Assembly: GCA_028622995.1 (NCBI GenBank)
Contig: JAJQJQ010000035.1
Span: forward strand, 2,108,001-2,172,000
DNA length: 64,000 bases
DNA from: Panagrolaimus kolymaensis
Taxonomy: Eukaryota > Nematoda > Chromadorea > Rhabditida > Panagrolaimidae
Direction of reading: 5' to 3'
Shown here: piece by piece, positions 21,291 to 33,004 of the stretch
How the letters are laid out: each line of letters opens with the position of its first letter
Numbering within the stretch: the stretch's first letter is position 1
Position numbers and translations under genes: made by a program
The notes under the pieces: generated by a model
Seen by the model: the letters and a program-made list of their open reading frames with translations, nothing else
Told to the model about the DNA's origin: nothing
Database searches by the model: none

Positions 21291-23769
21291 TTAACATGGA
21301 GAATGATCGGTTGGTAAACTTGATGCTGGAGTTAAAGTTTGGTGTTTCACACTATAGCAATGTTTCCAAATTTCAGCTAAACACACACTAGAGTGGAATC
21401 GATAAAATAGCGACAAAGGTAAAACTGCAGCCACTAAATATTGATATGGACGAGTTCGATCACTATTAAGTGAATCACCAAAAACAGATTTCAAACTTTC
21501 AAGAGTATGAAAAAAGAATAGCGAAACATTGGCAATAAGTAAAAAAGTAATATATTGTCTTCCAGGTTTTTCAACTGACGAATTAATTGATAATGCTCGA
21601 AGCCTAAAAAACAAAAACAAAAAAAAGATTATAAAATATTCCCCTTGAGAAACAAACCTAATTGATAAGTAAATAAGTAAAGATTGTAAAAAAACTTGTA
21701 TCAAATGAATAATCAAAACAAAAAGATAATAAACTTCCATATGATTTATTTCTTTTTGACTTATCAACCAACAATAAATTCCACTGCTGCAACTTATAAA
21801 TTCTCCCATAGTTCCAATAAAAAGTAATAACTCATCCAAAAATTCGGCATTCGATGCATGACTATGAACATATTGTAAATGTCGAATTCTAAAAATATAT
21901 ACATTTTTTGAGAAATTATGTAATTTTTTTCGTGTTTGGTCCTTACTGATAAAATGCTAAAGCACAAGCAAATAAAGCCAAACAATATAAAGTTAAATCA
22001 GATAAACGAAAAACTAAAATCGCTGTTTTAGTTTCCTTATTTTGATAATAATATGAATAAATTCCAATAGTAACTAAAGATCCAATAAGAAATATAACAC
22101 CAGCAAATAAGCCTCCAGATGAAGCACCAAAATCCACACTTAATTTTGAACGCTTTTTCTTATGATGTTTATGTTCGCCGCTTCCTCCTCCTTGATGATT
22201 ATGTTCATCATCAATGGATTTCCAAATCACAAACATCACAGCTGCTGCAATCAAAGAATATTCTATGATACTCGTAGTTAAAAGGGTTGCAAAATCACCA
22301 AAATAATTAAATGATGCTACTTTATATTTTGGTTTTCCTGATTTACCAACCGATACTATAGTTGTCTAAAATATATTAAAATATTCAACAATTGTTATTT
22401 TTGCTTTTATAAAAAAGGAAAGAAAAATCCTACCGCATTGTAGGTGTTTAAATCTGAACTGGCTGAAGCGATACCATACTAAAAAAATTTCAGGTTATTA
22501 AACTTTTCTTTTTTATAATAGTCGTCGTCTTACTTCAGTCGCTCCAGCACTTTTAGAATATTTTGCTAAAATAAATCTAAACCATGTCCAAACATTTACT
22601 GCAATTAAATGCATTAAACCAAATTTAGCTAAAGTTTTTGAACCAGTAATTTTTATCTGAAAATTAATGTTCATACATAACTAAAATTTTGGAGAAAACC
22701 AAAATATTTACTTTTGAATTACAAAATAAAAAATGCATTTGAATAAAGGTGAAAAGAGCCGCAACAAAATAATTATAAATTTGATGAGTGTGACATGTTT
22801 TGGTGGATAAACATATAAATGCTTCTAATCCTAATAAGACTATACCAACACTTCCGAATACTAAAAAATACCAAAATCTTTACTTTCTTACTGTCCAAAG
22901 ATTTTCAAACAAACTCACAAAGTACTCCAAGTCTTAAATAAAGTGAACCTGCGCCTTCGCCAGTGTGTTCAGTTTTTTCAATGGTTTTAGGCTAAAAAAA
23001 TAAAGTTAATAAATATTTTTTAATCTTTCCAAATTTCATATTGGAAAAAACTCACTTTTGTTTCAGAATTTTTTCTGTTTATTAAAAATTTTAAGCTCTT
23101 ATTATACCATTCTGGATAAATTATAAACAAATAACAATATATTAAATAAATGATGCCTAAGCCATACATAATGGAATAAAAAATCTAAAAACAATTTTTT
23201 TGGGAAATAAGAAAAAAATTCAGATTTGCATGTTTATAAAAATTTTATTATTTTAAAAAACGTTTATCTCAAAAAATTCAATAATTACCAAAAATTTTAA
23301 AACTTTTATCTCAAAACTTACCGATTCAATTAACCATTCTTGTGGAGTATTTTTATGTGGAATTTCAATAACTGTCGCAAAAACAATCACAAATAAAGCA
23401 TAAAGAGAAGTTAAAACTGAGAAAAAATGAGCTTTTCCCGATTTATTTTTCATCCATTTTGTATCTGAATAATATTGATATGAACTCGTTGTCGAAGAAA
23501 CATCGGATGCCGTTGATCTTAGAGATGCACGACTGCCTTCTAAAAAAATAAATCAGTTTTTTTACTTTGAAAAAAAAGAAAGAATGCTTACTTTTTTTTA
23601 AATCATACATAGTTGGAATTTTTAATGTCATACCCTCAGTATATAGAGAATCAGGCCTTTTTGTAAATAAATTATTTTCATTATTATTTTCAGAAAATTC
23701 CATTACTATTGAAATAGGCGATGCTAATTCTTCTTCATTCGGGGATGAAGGTGGAGGATATGAAAGCAT
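21291..23769 (-). CDS. Otopetrin-like proton channel
   Basis: Ten exons join in frame (23769-23592, 23539-23322, 23184-23056, 22991-22919, 22860-22712, 22656-22534, 22478-22434, 22365-21947, 21888-21658, 21603-21291) for 625 aa. The N-terminus is cytosolic and Ser/Pro-rich, followed by about 12 membrane helices. Family signatures are YSIMYGLGIIYLIYCYLF, QMHFLFCNSKIKI, LAKFGLMHLIAVNVWTWFR, IIEYSLIAAAVMFVIWKS and the C-terminal PGRQYITFLLIANVSLFFF. These match otopetrins, dimeric proton-selective channels that in C. elegans form the otpl family. The His-rich loop after helix 6 (HKHHKKKR) lies in the usual variable linker. Length is normal for the family. No frame damage is seen. Confidence 0.9.
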
Positions 23770-25048
23770 TTTATTTTCTGAAATTATTATTATTTAATAT
23801 ATTCATTCATTGGCAAACAAAAATTTTTATTACAATCGCGTCAATGAAAAATTTTTTTAATCAAAAATAAAAAAAAATTTTAAGGATCACAAATTTAAAA
23901 ACGAAGAAAAATATTGTTGTTTTTGGTATGCTTCAAAAAATTTTTTTAAAGAAAAATAATAAACTTTTTTTTATGATTCACAGAAAAATTCAGAAAATTG
24001 TTTTCAAAATAGTTCAAAAAAAATCTCTAGAAAAAATTTAAAAAATATTTATTACGGTAAAATAAAAAAGCGTTTAAAAAAAATTATTAAACGCATATAT
24101 TTTGTATGAAATTTATCACAAAAATGTTTTCAAATGCTTGCTTCCAAAAATAGATATGTTTATCATATTAAAAAAAAAACACTCGTCTAATTTTATTTTT
24201 CTTATTCACAAAAAAATAAAATTTAAAAAAATGTTTGCAAAATGTTTGAGAAAAGAATGCAAAAATTTCTATCAAAAAAATATAAACAAAACACTGCCAA
24301 AAAAATAAAGGAACAAATTAATATTAAACAAAAAATTGCTCTTGGCTGCTTAAATTTTAGAACATCAAAAAAAATCAGGGCTTTCCTTGTTTCCTACTAA
24401 AAACAAAACACAGTTAATTTTTTTTGTAAGTGTAAAAATTTATTTACTCTTTCCACATAATAAAATTTTTTTGAAGTTTACTTAAACCTTATTTTTTTAA
24501 AAAGCTTTTATATGTAATGAAATTTATCAAGTGAGTGTCCTCCCATCCAATGTCTGCTTGCTTTTCGCCTGTTGGTTATAGCATGGATGAGCTAGCTAGC
24601 TACTCCACTTACATCAAGTTCAAAAAAGTTTTACACATTTCAATTTTATTCAACAAAAAATATACAAACAATTCAATTGTATTGTATATTTTATAAAATC
24701 TGATTGTCTTCCCTCAAAAAAAGAAGAGGTTAAACAAATAAAAAAGTTTTGAAGTATGCGGCATTCCTCTTCCATGTTTACAAAGTTTTTTAGTTTGTCA
24801 ACAATCAAAAAAAAATTTAAAAAAACGTGAAAAGTTTTAAAGTAATTAAATAAACAGAAGAAAGTTAGTTCGTAGGCGCGAAAGAAAAAAGCCAACAATT
24901 CACAATTTTTTTTGTTTTTTTTCTTCTGTAACAAACACATTCTTTGATCAAAACATACAAACATAGTTCACTTCAAAGTTTATATTATTCACGCGGGTGT
25001 AATTCAATGTTGTTAATCCGTTGTTCTTTTGTGTGTTGGGTTGATTCC

Positions 25049-25080
<32 letters not shown>

Positions 25081-25210
25081 TTTGGATACGGTGCAATTGC
25101 AAAAGAAAAAAGAAAAAAAGATGTAAACAAAGAAAAAAATAAAATGCTTCAAAGTTTATTTAAAATGCTTTAAAATTTACACAAACTAAATTTAAAAATA
25201 AATTGAAAAA
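23770..25210. other. Intergenic, no gene seen
   Basis: Very AT-rich. Small frames (24102-24308, 24650-24964) are Lys/Phe-rich and look like chance. An (ATTT)n microsatellite occurs at about 25049-25083. Confidence 0.45.
25049..25083. repeat. (ATTT)n microsatellite
   Basis: About eight tandem ATTT units without interruption. Confidence 0.9.
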
Positions 25211-27277
25211 TTAAGCAAAGCGTTTTTTAATGATACAAGTAAAAGGTGTAGGTTGAATAGCAACCCCAGGAATTTTTTTCAATGATGGTGGATGTTGAGG
25301 ATCAATGGGAGAAATTTTAAATTGATTATAAAAATTTGTTACAAATAAAAATATTTGCATTCGAGCTAAAGCTTCTCCAAGGCATTGACGTTTACCAAGT
25401 GAAAATGGAATAAGTTCTTCAACTTTTTTGAGATTTCCTTTTTCATCGATAAAACGTTCAGGTTTGAATTTATTTGGTTCAGGAAAAATCTAAAAAAAAA
25501 TTTGGTCGTAAAAAAGGTATATTAAATTTTGGTTTTTTTTAAGTTTTGTTATAGCTAAAGCTAACGAATTAATTTTATTGCTTTTAAAAAGTTGCATATT
25601 ACTAAAGCTGAAGAAACCTAATCAAAAAAAAAGGAATAGTTACCACAAATTTACGAAAAATTAAAAATTTTGATAACTTTCTCATTGATGATAGCAACCA
25701 AATTTTAACGATATTTGTCAAAAATTTATTACTATCTTTTACACATTTTGATTTCTAAAAAAATCATATTTGTTTTATTTCTTGAAAAAAAAGTTAATCA
25801 AACCCAAGAAAATTTAAAAAATATATATTTGGACCTTTCTGACAAGAGAAAAAATTTTTTCTCAAAAATTTATTACATTTTTCCACCAATAGCTTGCTTA
25901 CTTACTTTTTTATCAAAAAGTACCATAGAAATTTGTGGAATAATGCATGTATCTTTTTTAATTAAATAATTTCCAACTTTGACATCCTTTGTTGTTCGAT
26001 GAAATAAATTTTGTGGAATTAAATTAACACATCGATGAACTTCATTTATAAATGCATTAATATAAATCAAAGAATTTTTATTTGCTAAAGTTATAATTCG
26101 ATCTGATCCAATAATTGCATCTAATTCTGCATGAATTTTATCTTGAATTTCAAGATTATTTAGGATATAAATGAGAGAAAAAATGGATGTATTAGCGGTG
26201 GTTTCTTGTCCAGCCCCCCATAAATCAGCTAGAATATTCACGAGATAATCATCATTAAAATATGGCTTTCCAGTTTTGGCTGCTTCATGAAGGTATGCTT
26301 CAACATAATCTTTCGTCGACGAATCAAAATTATTTTCTTCACTTCCACCTTCTTCCTTGTTGTTGTAATTTTTTTTCATTTCAATTCTATGTTCATCGAT
26401 TAATCGAGTATAATAAGTTCGCAATTCCCAATAACATGCTTTAAATTTATTCATTTGTTGTTTAAAATAAGGAAGATTTGGAATTATTTTTGGATAACTC
26501 AAACCAAAAATCACTGAAGGCCATGAACCAACTTGAATGAATTTTGTGAGAGTATTCTTCAAAGTTAAATAATCTTTTCGCTCTTTTTCACTTCGAAATG
26601 CAAAACCAAAAAGCATTTGATTTATTGCATTTGCAATGGTTCGATCAATCAATGGAATTGGATTTAATTCAATTTCATTTTTGTTGTGATTCATACTTTC
26701 CATGATTTCGCTAATTAAAAAGCCTATTTCAATTTGAATCTGAAAAAAAAAGAGGCTAGAACACACATATTTTTTTGTTTTATCATTTTTTTCATTGAGT
26801 TTAATCATAAAAAAAAAGAATGTTTAAGCAGTAAATTTTTTTTGAACACTCAAAGTCATTTTTGTATTTTATAATTTCTTTGCCATTGCTTCTTCCCTTT
26901 TTTTACTTGTTTCTTGTATTTTACTTACTCACCTTTTCTTCCATAACACTTTTACCCATACCAAAATTTTTAAAAACTTGCATAGCAAATTTTCTATGTT
27001 CCTTCCAAATTTCACCATCAACAAAAATAATACCATAAGGTCCACCACGAATATAATCCTGTTGATTTCCAATATCTGAACGACCAGCAAAAGTGTCTCC
27101 ATCTTTTACAAACATTTCATACATCGTTTTATAATCATTCACAGTAACGATGGGCTTTTCTGCCATCCAATAAGTATAAATATTTCCATATTTATTTTGC
27201 CATTTTTTAAATATATTATATCCAGGTGGATCTGAATTAAGTTCCCAAATATTTCCTATCAAAGGAAGAGGTATTGG

Positions 27278-27285
27278 ACCTGGTG
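27278..27285. repeat. Left target-site duplication of the hAT element
   Basis: ACCTGGTG, repeated at 31296-31303. It was a single copy in the P450 exon before insertion. Eight bp is the standard hAT duplication length. Confidence 0.9.
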
Positions 27286-27739
27286 CAACCCTGTAAGCCA
27301 ACCGTCATTTTCGACGGTTACCACCGTCTTTTGACGGTTTTGACCGTCAATTTTTTTTTTCCAAAAACTCAAGATTATTGATAAATAAGCTATGGAGATT
27401 ATTGCTGCTCTATTTTTTATAGTTGAAACCTATTTCAGAGCCTGACGGTCTCCACCGTCAACTGACGGTCGCCACCGTCAAGAGACGGTTGAAACCGACG
27501 ATGCGCATTTTAGTTATGAATTTTTTTTTAAGGTTTCAAAATGATTTTTAACATTGAAAAAATATTATAAAAGCTAATTTCAAGCAATGATTAACGAGTT
27601 TTTTCCAATTCAATTCATTATTAATATCAAAAATGCACAAAAAATGTGAAATACATGTAAATTTTTTTTCTGTTTTTGTTTATTATTTTATTTTTATTTT
27701 TTTAATGCAAGATTATTTTGAACATATAAAAATGAAATA
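27286..27739. repeat. Left 454-bp terminal inverted repeat of the hAT element
   Basis: Reverse complement of 30842-31295. GACGGT/ACCGTC motifs cluster at about 27301-27349 and 27444-27489, five in each, mostly as alternating inverted pairs. Such subterminal repeats are known transposase-binding sites in hAT elements such as Ac. Confidence 0.9.
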
Positions 27740-27897
27740 CAAATATATATTATTTTTAGATTATAATATTGTTTTACCATCATTAAAAAACAAAAAATTG
27801 TTATTATAAATATGTATGTATGAGAAATATTTAAAAAATTTAAGAGTTTGGAGAAAGTTTAACTTAAAAAACCATTAGAAAATAATTATAACAATGT

Positions 27898-30401
27898 TTA
27901 AACGTCCATAACTTCAGGTTCTTCTTCTTCAATTATAACAGGCAAAAAAGGAGCATACTTTTTTTTAAATTTTTCCATATTCTTCATCTTTATCAACATA
28001 CTCACAGTTTCTGGTGATAAAGATCCACGTAACTTCGTCGCGGTCCTTCCCAATAAAGAAAAAACCCTTTCGCTTGCGGCACTGCTTGTGATGCACAGAA
28101 CTTTTCTAGCTAGGATAGCAATATGAGGAAATACTTTAGCGTTTGCTTTCCAAAATTCAATTGCGTCGGCATAATTGTAAACAATGCTGTTTGATCTCAA
28201 GTCAAGGTAGTTCTCAACCTCAACATCGGTTGGATAAGTTACAATTGTTTGTCGATGCTGAGTAAAAGGGGAAGGAGGAGCCGCTGCATATGGATCTTCT
28301 ACCGATTCATCATTGCTAACTTTATGAACCCATTTCTTTAAAGTTTCTATGGCCTGTAAAACATTTATTATTCCTATCAAAATTTATTATAATATAGTTT
28401 ACCGAAGGGATAGAAATTTGTGGAATTTCAAGAATCTTATCTTTGTTTAGTGGATCGAGCAGCAAACCCAAAATATAGTAGTCAGATTTTGCAAATAATG
28501 TTAATTGATAATCAACGACTTTCAAAGCAGCTTGGGCCATCGCTTTTCGATCAGCATTATCATCTTCAATTTGGTCGACAAAAAATTGTCTTAAACGATA
28601 ATATTCAATATAGACTTTGTTTATTGTTGGAGAAGTTTCAGACTAAAATTTTAGTTATATGAAAAATTCAGAATGAACATAGGGAAGTAAGTAAAAGACA
28701 TACTTGGAAAAGAGTAACTGCGTCTTTAATCGGTTCTAACAATTCTGTATATGATTTTAAAAGAGGCAAGGTTGAACGATATTCTTGAAGTGCTTCTCGA
28801 TAAACATATCGACCATTAGCAGAATAGCTATAAAGTTTAGTATTAATTAAATCCATTTGTTGTTGATTTAATTTGGTTAAGCTTTCTATTGAGCGGAAAC
28901 GGGACAACCAGCGGGTTTCAGTGAATTTGAATAAAGAGCCACCAGCTTTTGATATTTTGTTTTTTAACCAAGGTCGAGAGCTAAAATAACAAAAATAAAT
29001 AAATATTAAATAGCTTTTATGATGGCTTACTTCACTCCCTTGATTATTTTCATTGACATATCCAATTTTTTTTCAATTAATGTTAATCTTTCACGAGTAG
29101 TAACATCTAATTGAAATTCTGCTGGCAAGTAGTTATTTTTATATGGGCATACGGCCCTTTTGCTGAGTAAGTTCAACAAATGGCAAGTATCATTCAAACG
29201 AGTGTATTCATTCAATGCTCTTACGATATTACTTCCCTGATCACTCGTAATTACAATATTATTCTTTAAAAGTTCCAAAGTAATGCCATGTTTTTCTAAA
29301 GTCTGAGTTAAGTCATCCAAGACTTCATGACTTTCTGTGGTTTCGGCAGAAAATTCATGAAAATCCAAAATCCAATTTTCAATTTGCCTACAATTCAAAA
29401 ATCAATAATTTATGTTAAAGAATAAAAGAAGAATATTTACCAATCTTCTGTAGTAAAATGGATTGTAACTACAAAATACTGAGAACCTTTGGTACCGAAG
29501 TCAAGCGTCAATGCAGCTCCAAATTTTTTAACATGATCAAGGATATGCTTTGAAAATTGGGGTTCCATTGTTTTGACAAAAGCTTTGCAATAATTTTTAA
29601 CAGTTTGCCTGGAAGGAATAAAGCCCAAAATTGATGGATCGTTAGCAGGGATCACTTTGTTACGTGCACAAGAAATACCATAATCAAAACTGCAAAAAAA
29701 AATTTAAAATTTTAGTAAAATATTGGATTGTTTACCCTTCGCGATATATGCTTTCCATCAAGTTTTTAAGCCCATTATGTTCAACTGTGGAAAATGGGAC
29801 AACGTCAGTTGCAACCATAAAAGATAATAACTCTGTTAGTTTTAACTTTAAATGAGCTGGCGGTTCAACATCTTCTTGATTTTGATTTTGGTGTACATTT
29901 TTTTCATGCGAGCTTTAAAAAATTTGTTATAAAAATTTAAGCTATAGTTCATTTTTCACCCACTTTTTTTTAATACATATTCATTTTATGAGTTTAGATT
30001 AATAAATGCCAAATTATAAAAAAGTTTAATCTAATTTTTATATGTAGAGCCTTTTAAAAAAAACGTAAAAAAATAAATAACAATAAGACAGTAATGAACT
30101 CAAAAAAAAGTATTAAAAAAAGTTGGCGCTAAAACGATTGAACCAAGCCCTTTTTAATGTATGCGACTTACTATAAAGTTTGACGACTGGTAATAGTTGC
30201 GGCAAAAATATACTTGCATTTAACACACGTTACCGCGGCTTCTTCCTTTGTTTCCTTATAAACAATTTTTTGACATCCAGCATATATTTTTTCTCCGAGT
30301 TCAAGGATTCCATTACGAAGCGCTTGCAAAATTTCATTTCTATCGATCGATGTAAGTTTACCTTCGTAAACTTTATTTCGGCTCCCAGGAGTAAGGCTCA
30401 T
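27898..30401 (-). CDS. hAT-family transposase with BED zinc finger
   Basis: Exons 30401-30172, 29912-29736, 29689-29441, 29387-29031, 28980-28704, 28642-28403 and 28353-27898 join in frame to 661 aa. The N-terminal BED-type finger uses C59, C62, H79 and H84 and is split by intron 1. The RNase-H-like core shows LTLDFGTKGS (first Asp), VITSDQGSNIVRAL with CHLLNL (second Asp region) and TETRWLSRF. The C-terminal dimerisation region has EFWKANAKVFPHIAILAR and TSSAASERVFSLLG, with the conserved Glu near residue 605. These are standard hAT domains. The acidic end EEEEPEVMDV is unusual but not disabling. It should cut and paste its own element in the nucleus; activity is inferred from intactness only. 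Confidence 0.92.
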
Positions 30402-30841
30402 TTTAGTTTACCACAATTTTAAAGCAAAATTCATTTACCAAGAATTACTAAATATAAAAAATCAAAAAATGGCTTTTTTGGCTTTTATAAACAATCGTTA
30501 TATGCTATTTCGAACAAAATTTATAAAAAGTCATGCTGTCATATGTCGATGCCCTTTTCGAAGGTTGTTTACAACTTTTAAGAAATTTTATCTTATGTTG
30601 ATTTTCATTCTAGAAAGAAAAATATCGAAAAATATTTGGTGTTTTATTTTGTCGGCGACTTTTCTTTTGCACAAAAAAAGGATGTGGATAAACATTTTTG
30701 TTTTTCGTCTTATTTATTATTTTCCTTGAAAACTTTTTAAAAGAAAAAAAAACCTTTTAAAGATCCTTCGACATTTTGATGATATTTATATAGAAGTAAA
30801 CATGTGGCATAAGGAAAGTGGCGTAATTTTTCGGTCGTTTA

Positions 30842-31295
30842 TATTTCATTTTTATATGTTCAAAATAATCTTGCATTAAAAAAATAAAAATAAAATAATA
30901 AACAAAAACAGAAAAAAAATTTACATGTATTTCACATTTTTTGTGCATTTTTGATATTAATAATGAATTGAATTGGAAAAAACTCGTTAATCATTGCTTG
31001 AAATTAGCTTTTATAATATTTTTTCAATGTTAAAAATCATTTTGAAACCTTAAAAAAAAATTCATAACTAAAATGCGCATCGTCGGTTTCAACCGTCTCT
31101 TGACGGTGGCGACCGTCAGTTGACGGTGGAGACCGTCAGGCTCTGAAATAGGTTTCAACTATAAAAAATAGAGCAGCAATAATCTCCATAGCTTATTTAT
31201 CAATAATCTTGAGTTTTTGGAAAAAAAAAATTGACGGTCAAAACCGTCAAAAGACGGTGGTAACCGTCGAAAATGACGGTTGGCTTACAGGGTTG
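30842..31295. repeat. Right 454-bp terminal inverted repeat of the hAT element
   Basis: Mirror of 27286-27739, including the same two GACGGT clusters and the same 10-base homopolymer beside the outer cluster. Confidence 0.9.
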
Positions 31296-31379
31296 ACCTG
31301 GTGGAAAATGTCGACGCTTCCAATAAAAATTATAAAAAAGTAATACAAATAGAAAAAATAAAATTAATTGAACAAACAT

Positions 31380-32749
31380 TATAATTTTTGGTTTTTCGAT
31401 TAAAAATTAAGAAATTAACCGTTTGCTTTTATATTAGAAAATTTGCAAAGTTTATCGATTCTGTGAACGCCCAACATATTTTGTGATTTTTTCATTAATT
31501 TTTTCTGCACGCATGCATTTGTTAATTATATCAATCAATAAGGGATGATGAGATTGTGTCCTAGATAGGAACAACTCTAAGTTTTTTTCACAATCAAATG
31601 TCAAAAAATTGTTTAAAAAAATAAACTATCATAAATCATAAAACAATAATACTTAAATATTTAGACTCTAATCGACCGCACGCATTGTTGAGAACGAATG
31701 AAACCACACGCAAAAATTAATTTATTGCTTCTATTGTAATGCTAGAGCGAGCGCGTTTGGTTAAAGTTCACTAAAAAGCATCAATCAATCACTGTCAATA
31801 ATGATGATATCAAATAACTAAAAGTGCATCTCACTTTCTCTCTTTTGTCTTACTCTTTTGTACTGTACTGTAATGTCATAATTAATAATAAAGGAATTCA
31901 CTCAACCTCACAGGTGACACGAACGAATACCGCTACAATATAGTGATTACAACACTACTAACCATAACAAAAGTGTGAAAGTTTGCTTGCCTTCATTTAA
32001 AAAAAACACACACAACAAAAATAAACAAAATTTGAACACAAACTACCAAGTTTGATTGATGGAAGAAACCAAATGTTTGGTGGTCATTCGACAATCATTT
32101 TTTAATAATAAGTAAATTTGCTTTTGCAATGAAGCAAAAGCTTTCCAAAATTTATTAAATTTCAAAAGCCACAATAAAGGGCTTGAAAATTTTATACGAA
32201 CCTTAAAGGAACTTATAAATATGTTCAATGGAAAAATTGACCATAGAAAGTTCAAATGTGATAAACAAAAGAAACAAAAAACGAATCAAATTTTTTTGCC
32301 AGGCAAAAAAAGAAATGATTTTTTCTTGTGATTTGTCACAGAAATTTTTTTTCATCAAACGATCATAAACGCTTCAGCTAAAAAAAATTTCTATAGCAAA
32401 GCCGTGATTGAATTACCAAAACAAAAACTAAAAATAACATTATAGCATTAATTGCTTGCCTATCTCCACGCTCATAACCACTGAAAGTTAATTTACTTGA
32501 CTGTGATAATAATTTGTTTTACATAATTTTTATCTTCTTTCTCCTACAAAATTTTTTTTGATGTTGATTTTATTGTGAAAGGAAGAATTAAAAATAATAT
32601 ATCAAAAATAATAAATCATCCATAAAAATGCTTTTAGCGTTTATGTTTTAGTAACAATAAAATCAAAGCAATTCCCTCACCATTCATTCCCTAAAATTAT
32701 AAAAGCAGATCATAGAAAAAAAGCATTATTAAAAACCATCATTGAAAAG
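31380..32749. other. Intergenic: upstream of the P450 and of the Cys-rich peptide gene
   Basis: AT-rich with no gene seen. A short minus frame at 32043-32255 lacks coding features. TATAAAAG at about 32698-32705 lies 45 bp before the next ATG and may be its TATA box. Confidence 0.45.
32698..32705 (+). promoter_or_regulatory. TATA box of the Cys-rich peptide gene
   Basis: ATTATAAAAGCAGATC lies 45 bp upstream of the ATG. A nearly identical TATATAAAAGCAGC occurs near 33255, upstream of a decayed relative of the gene. Confidence 0.5.
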
Positions 32750-33004
32750 ATGAAGTTTCTTGCAATTTTCCTCGTCATTTTATTGATTGCTTTTGATGTT
32801 AACAGTTATGTAAGATTTATTAAAACCAACCATTTAATGCATGCCATTAAACGGACCTTTTAGATTATGAAGACCACGACAATAAATCCTCGTTTTTGCG
32901 ATCCAGCTGGTATTTTTCGATGCCCCGAAACTCAAAAATGTATTGAGACATGTGGGAAAGAATATGGATGCGCTTATAAATGTGTATCAAATAATAATAA
33001 TTAA
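32750..33004 (+). CDS. Small secreted six-cysteine peptide
   Basis: Exons 32750-32809 and 32864-33004 give a 66-aa precursor. The first exon is a signal peptide (MKFLAIFLVILLIAFD). The mature part has six cysteines in the pattern C-x7-C-x5-C-x3-C-x5-C-x3-C, including CPETQKCIETC and GCAYKC, then a short Asn tail. The intron lies at the signal/mature boundary, common for secreted effector and defence peptides. The spacing did not match a family I can name, so the function is unknown; antimicrobial, signalling or cuticle roles are all possible. It is too small for most gene finders. A degraded relative lies about 500 bp downstream. Confidence 0.7.

Larger units (their letters stand above)
27286..31295 (-). 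mobile_element. Full-length hAT transposon, 4,010 bp
   Basis: The ends are CAACCCTGTAAGCC and GGCTTACAGGGTTG, flanked by the 8-bp duplication ACCTGGTG. Terminal inverted repeats run 454 bp on each side (27286-27739 and 30842-31295); they have equal length and I saw no mismatch in the stretches compared. Each repeat holds ten GACGGT/ACCGTC motifs in two clusters. Between them lies a seven-exon hAT transposase on the minus strand with every frame open. It therefore looks autonomous and recently inserted. It sits in exon 1 of a P450 in the same orientation. Confidence 0.93.
25211..31379 (-). pseudogene. Cytochrome P450 (CYP33-like), exon 1 interrupted by a hAT transposon
   Basis: Read without the transposon, exon 1 is 31379-31296 joined to 27277-26933, then 26739-25906 and 25489-25211: 513 aa with all phases matching. 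Hallmarks are an N-terminal membrane anchor (LILFFLFVLLFYNFYWKRR), the PPGPIPLPLIGN proline hinge, the I-helix AGQETT (about residue 320), K-helix EVHR, PERF, and the heme loop PFSLGKRQCLGE with Cys457. Such enzymes sit in the ER membrane and oxidise lipids or xenobiotics; FYWKRR followed by PPGP recalls the nematode CYP33 family. The 4,010-bp insertion falls inside the Pro-rich hinge with an 8-bp duplication, so this allele should not make a normal protein unless the element is removed. The rest of the gene is undamaged, so the hit is recent. Confidence 0.88.

Noticed and set aside
26921..27301. Apparent P450 start MAYRVAPGPIPLPLIGN
   Set aside because: The first five residues are encoded by the hAT terminal repeat. 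The true N-terminus is on the far side of the element at 31379.
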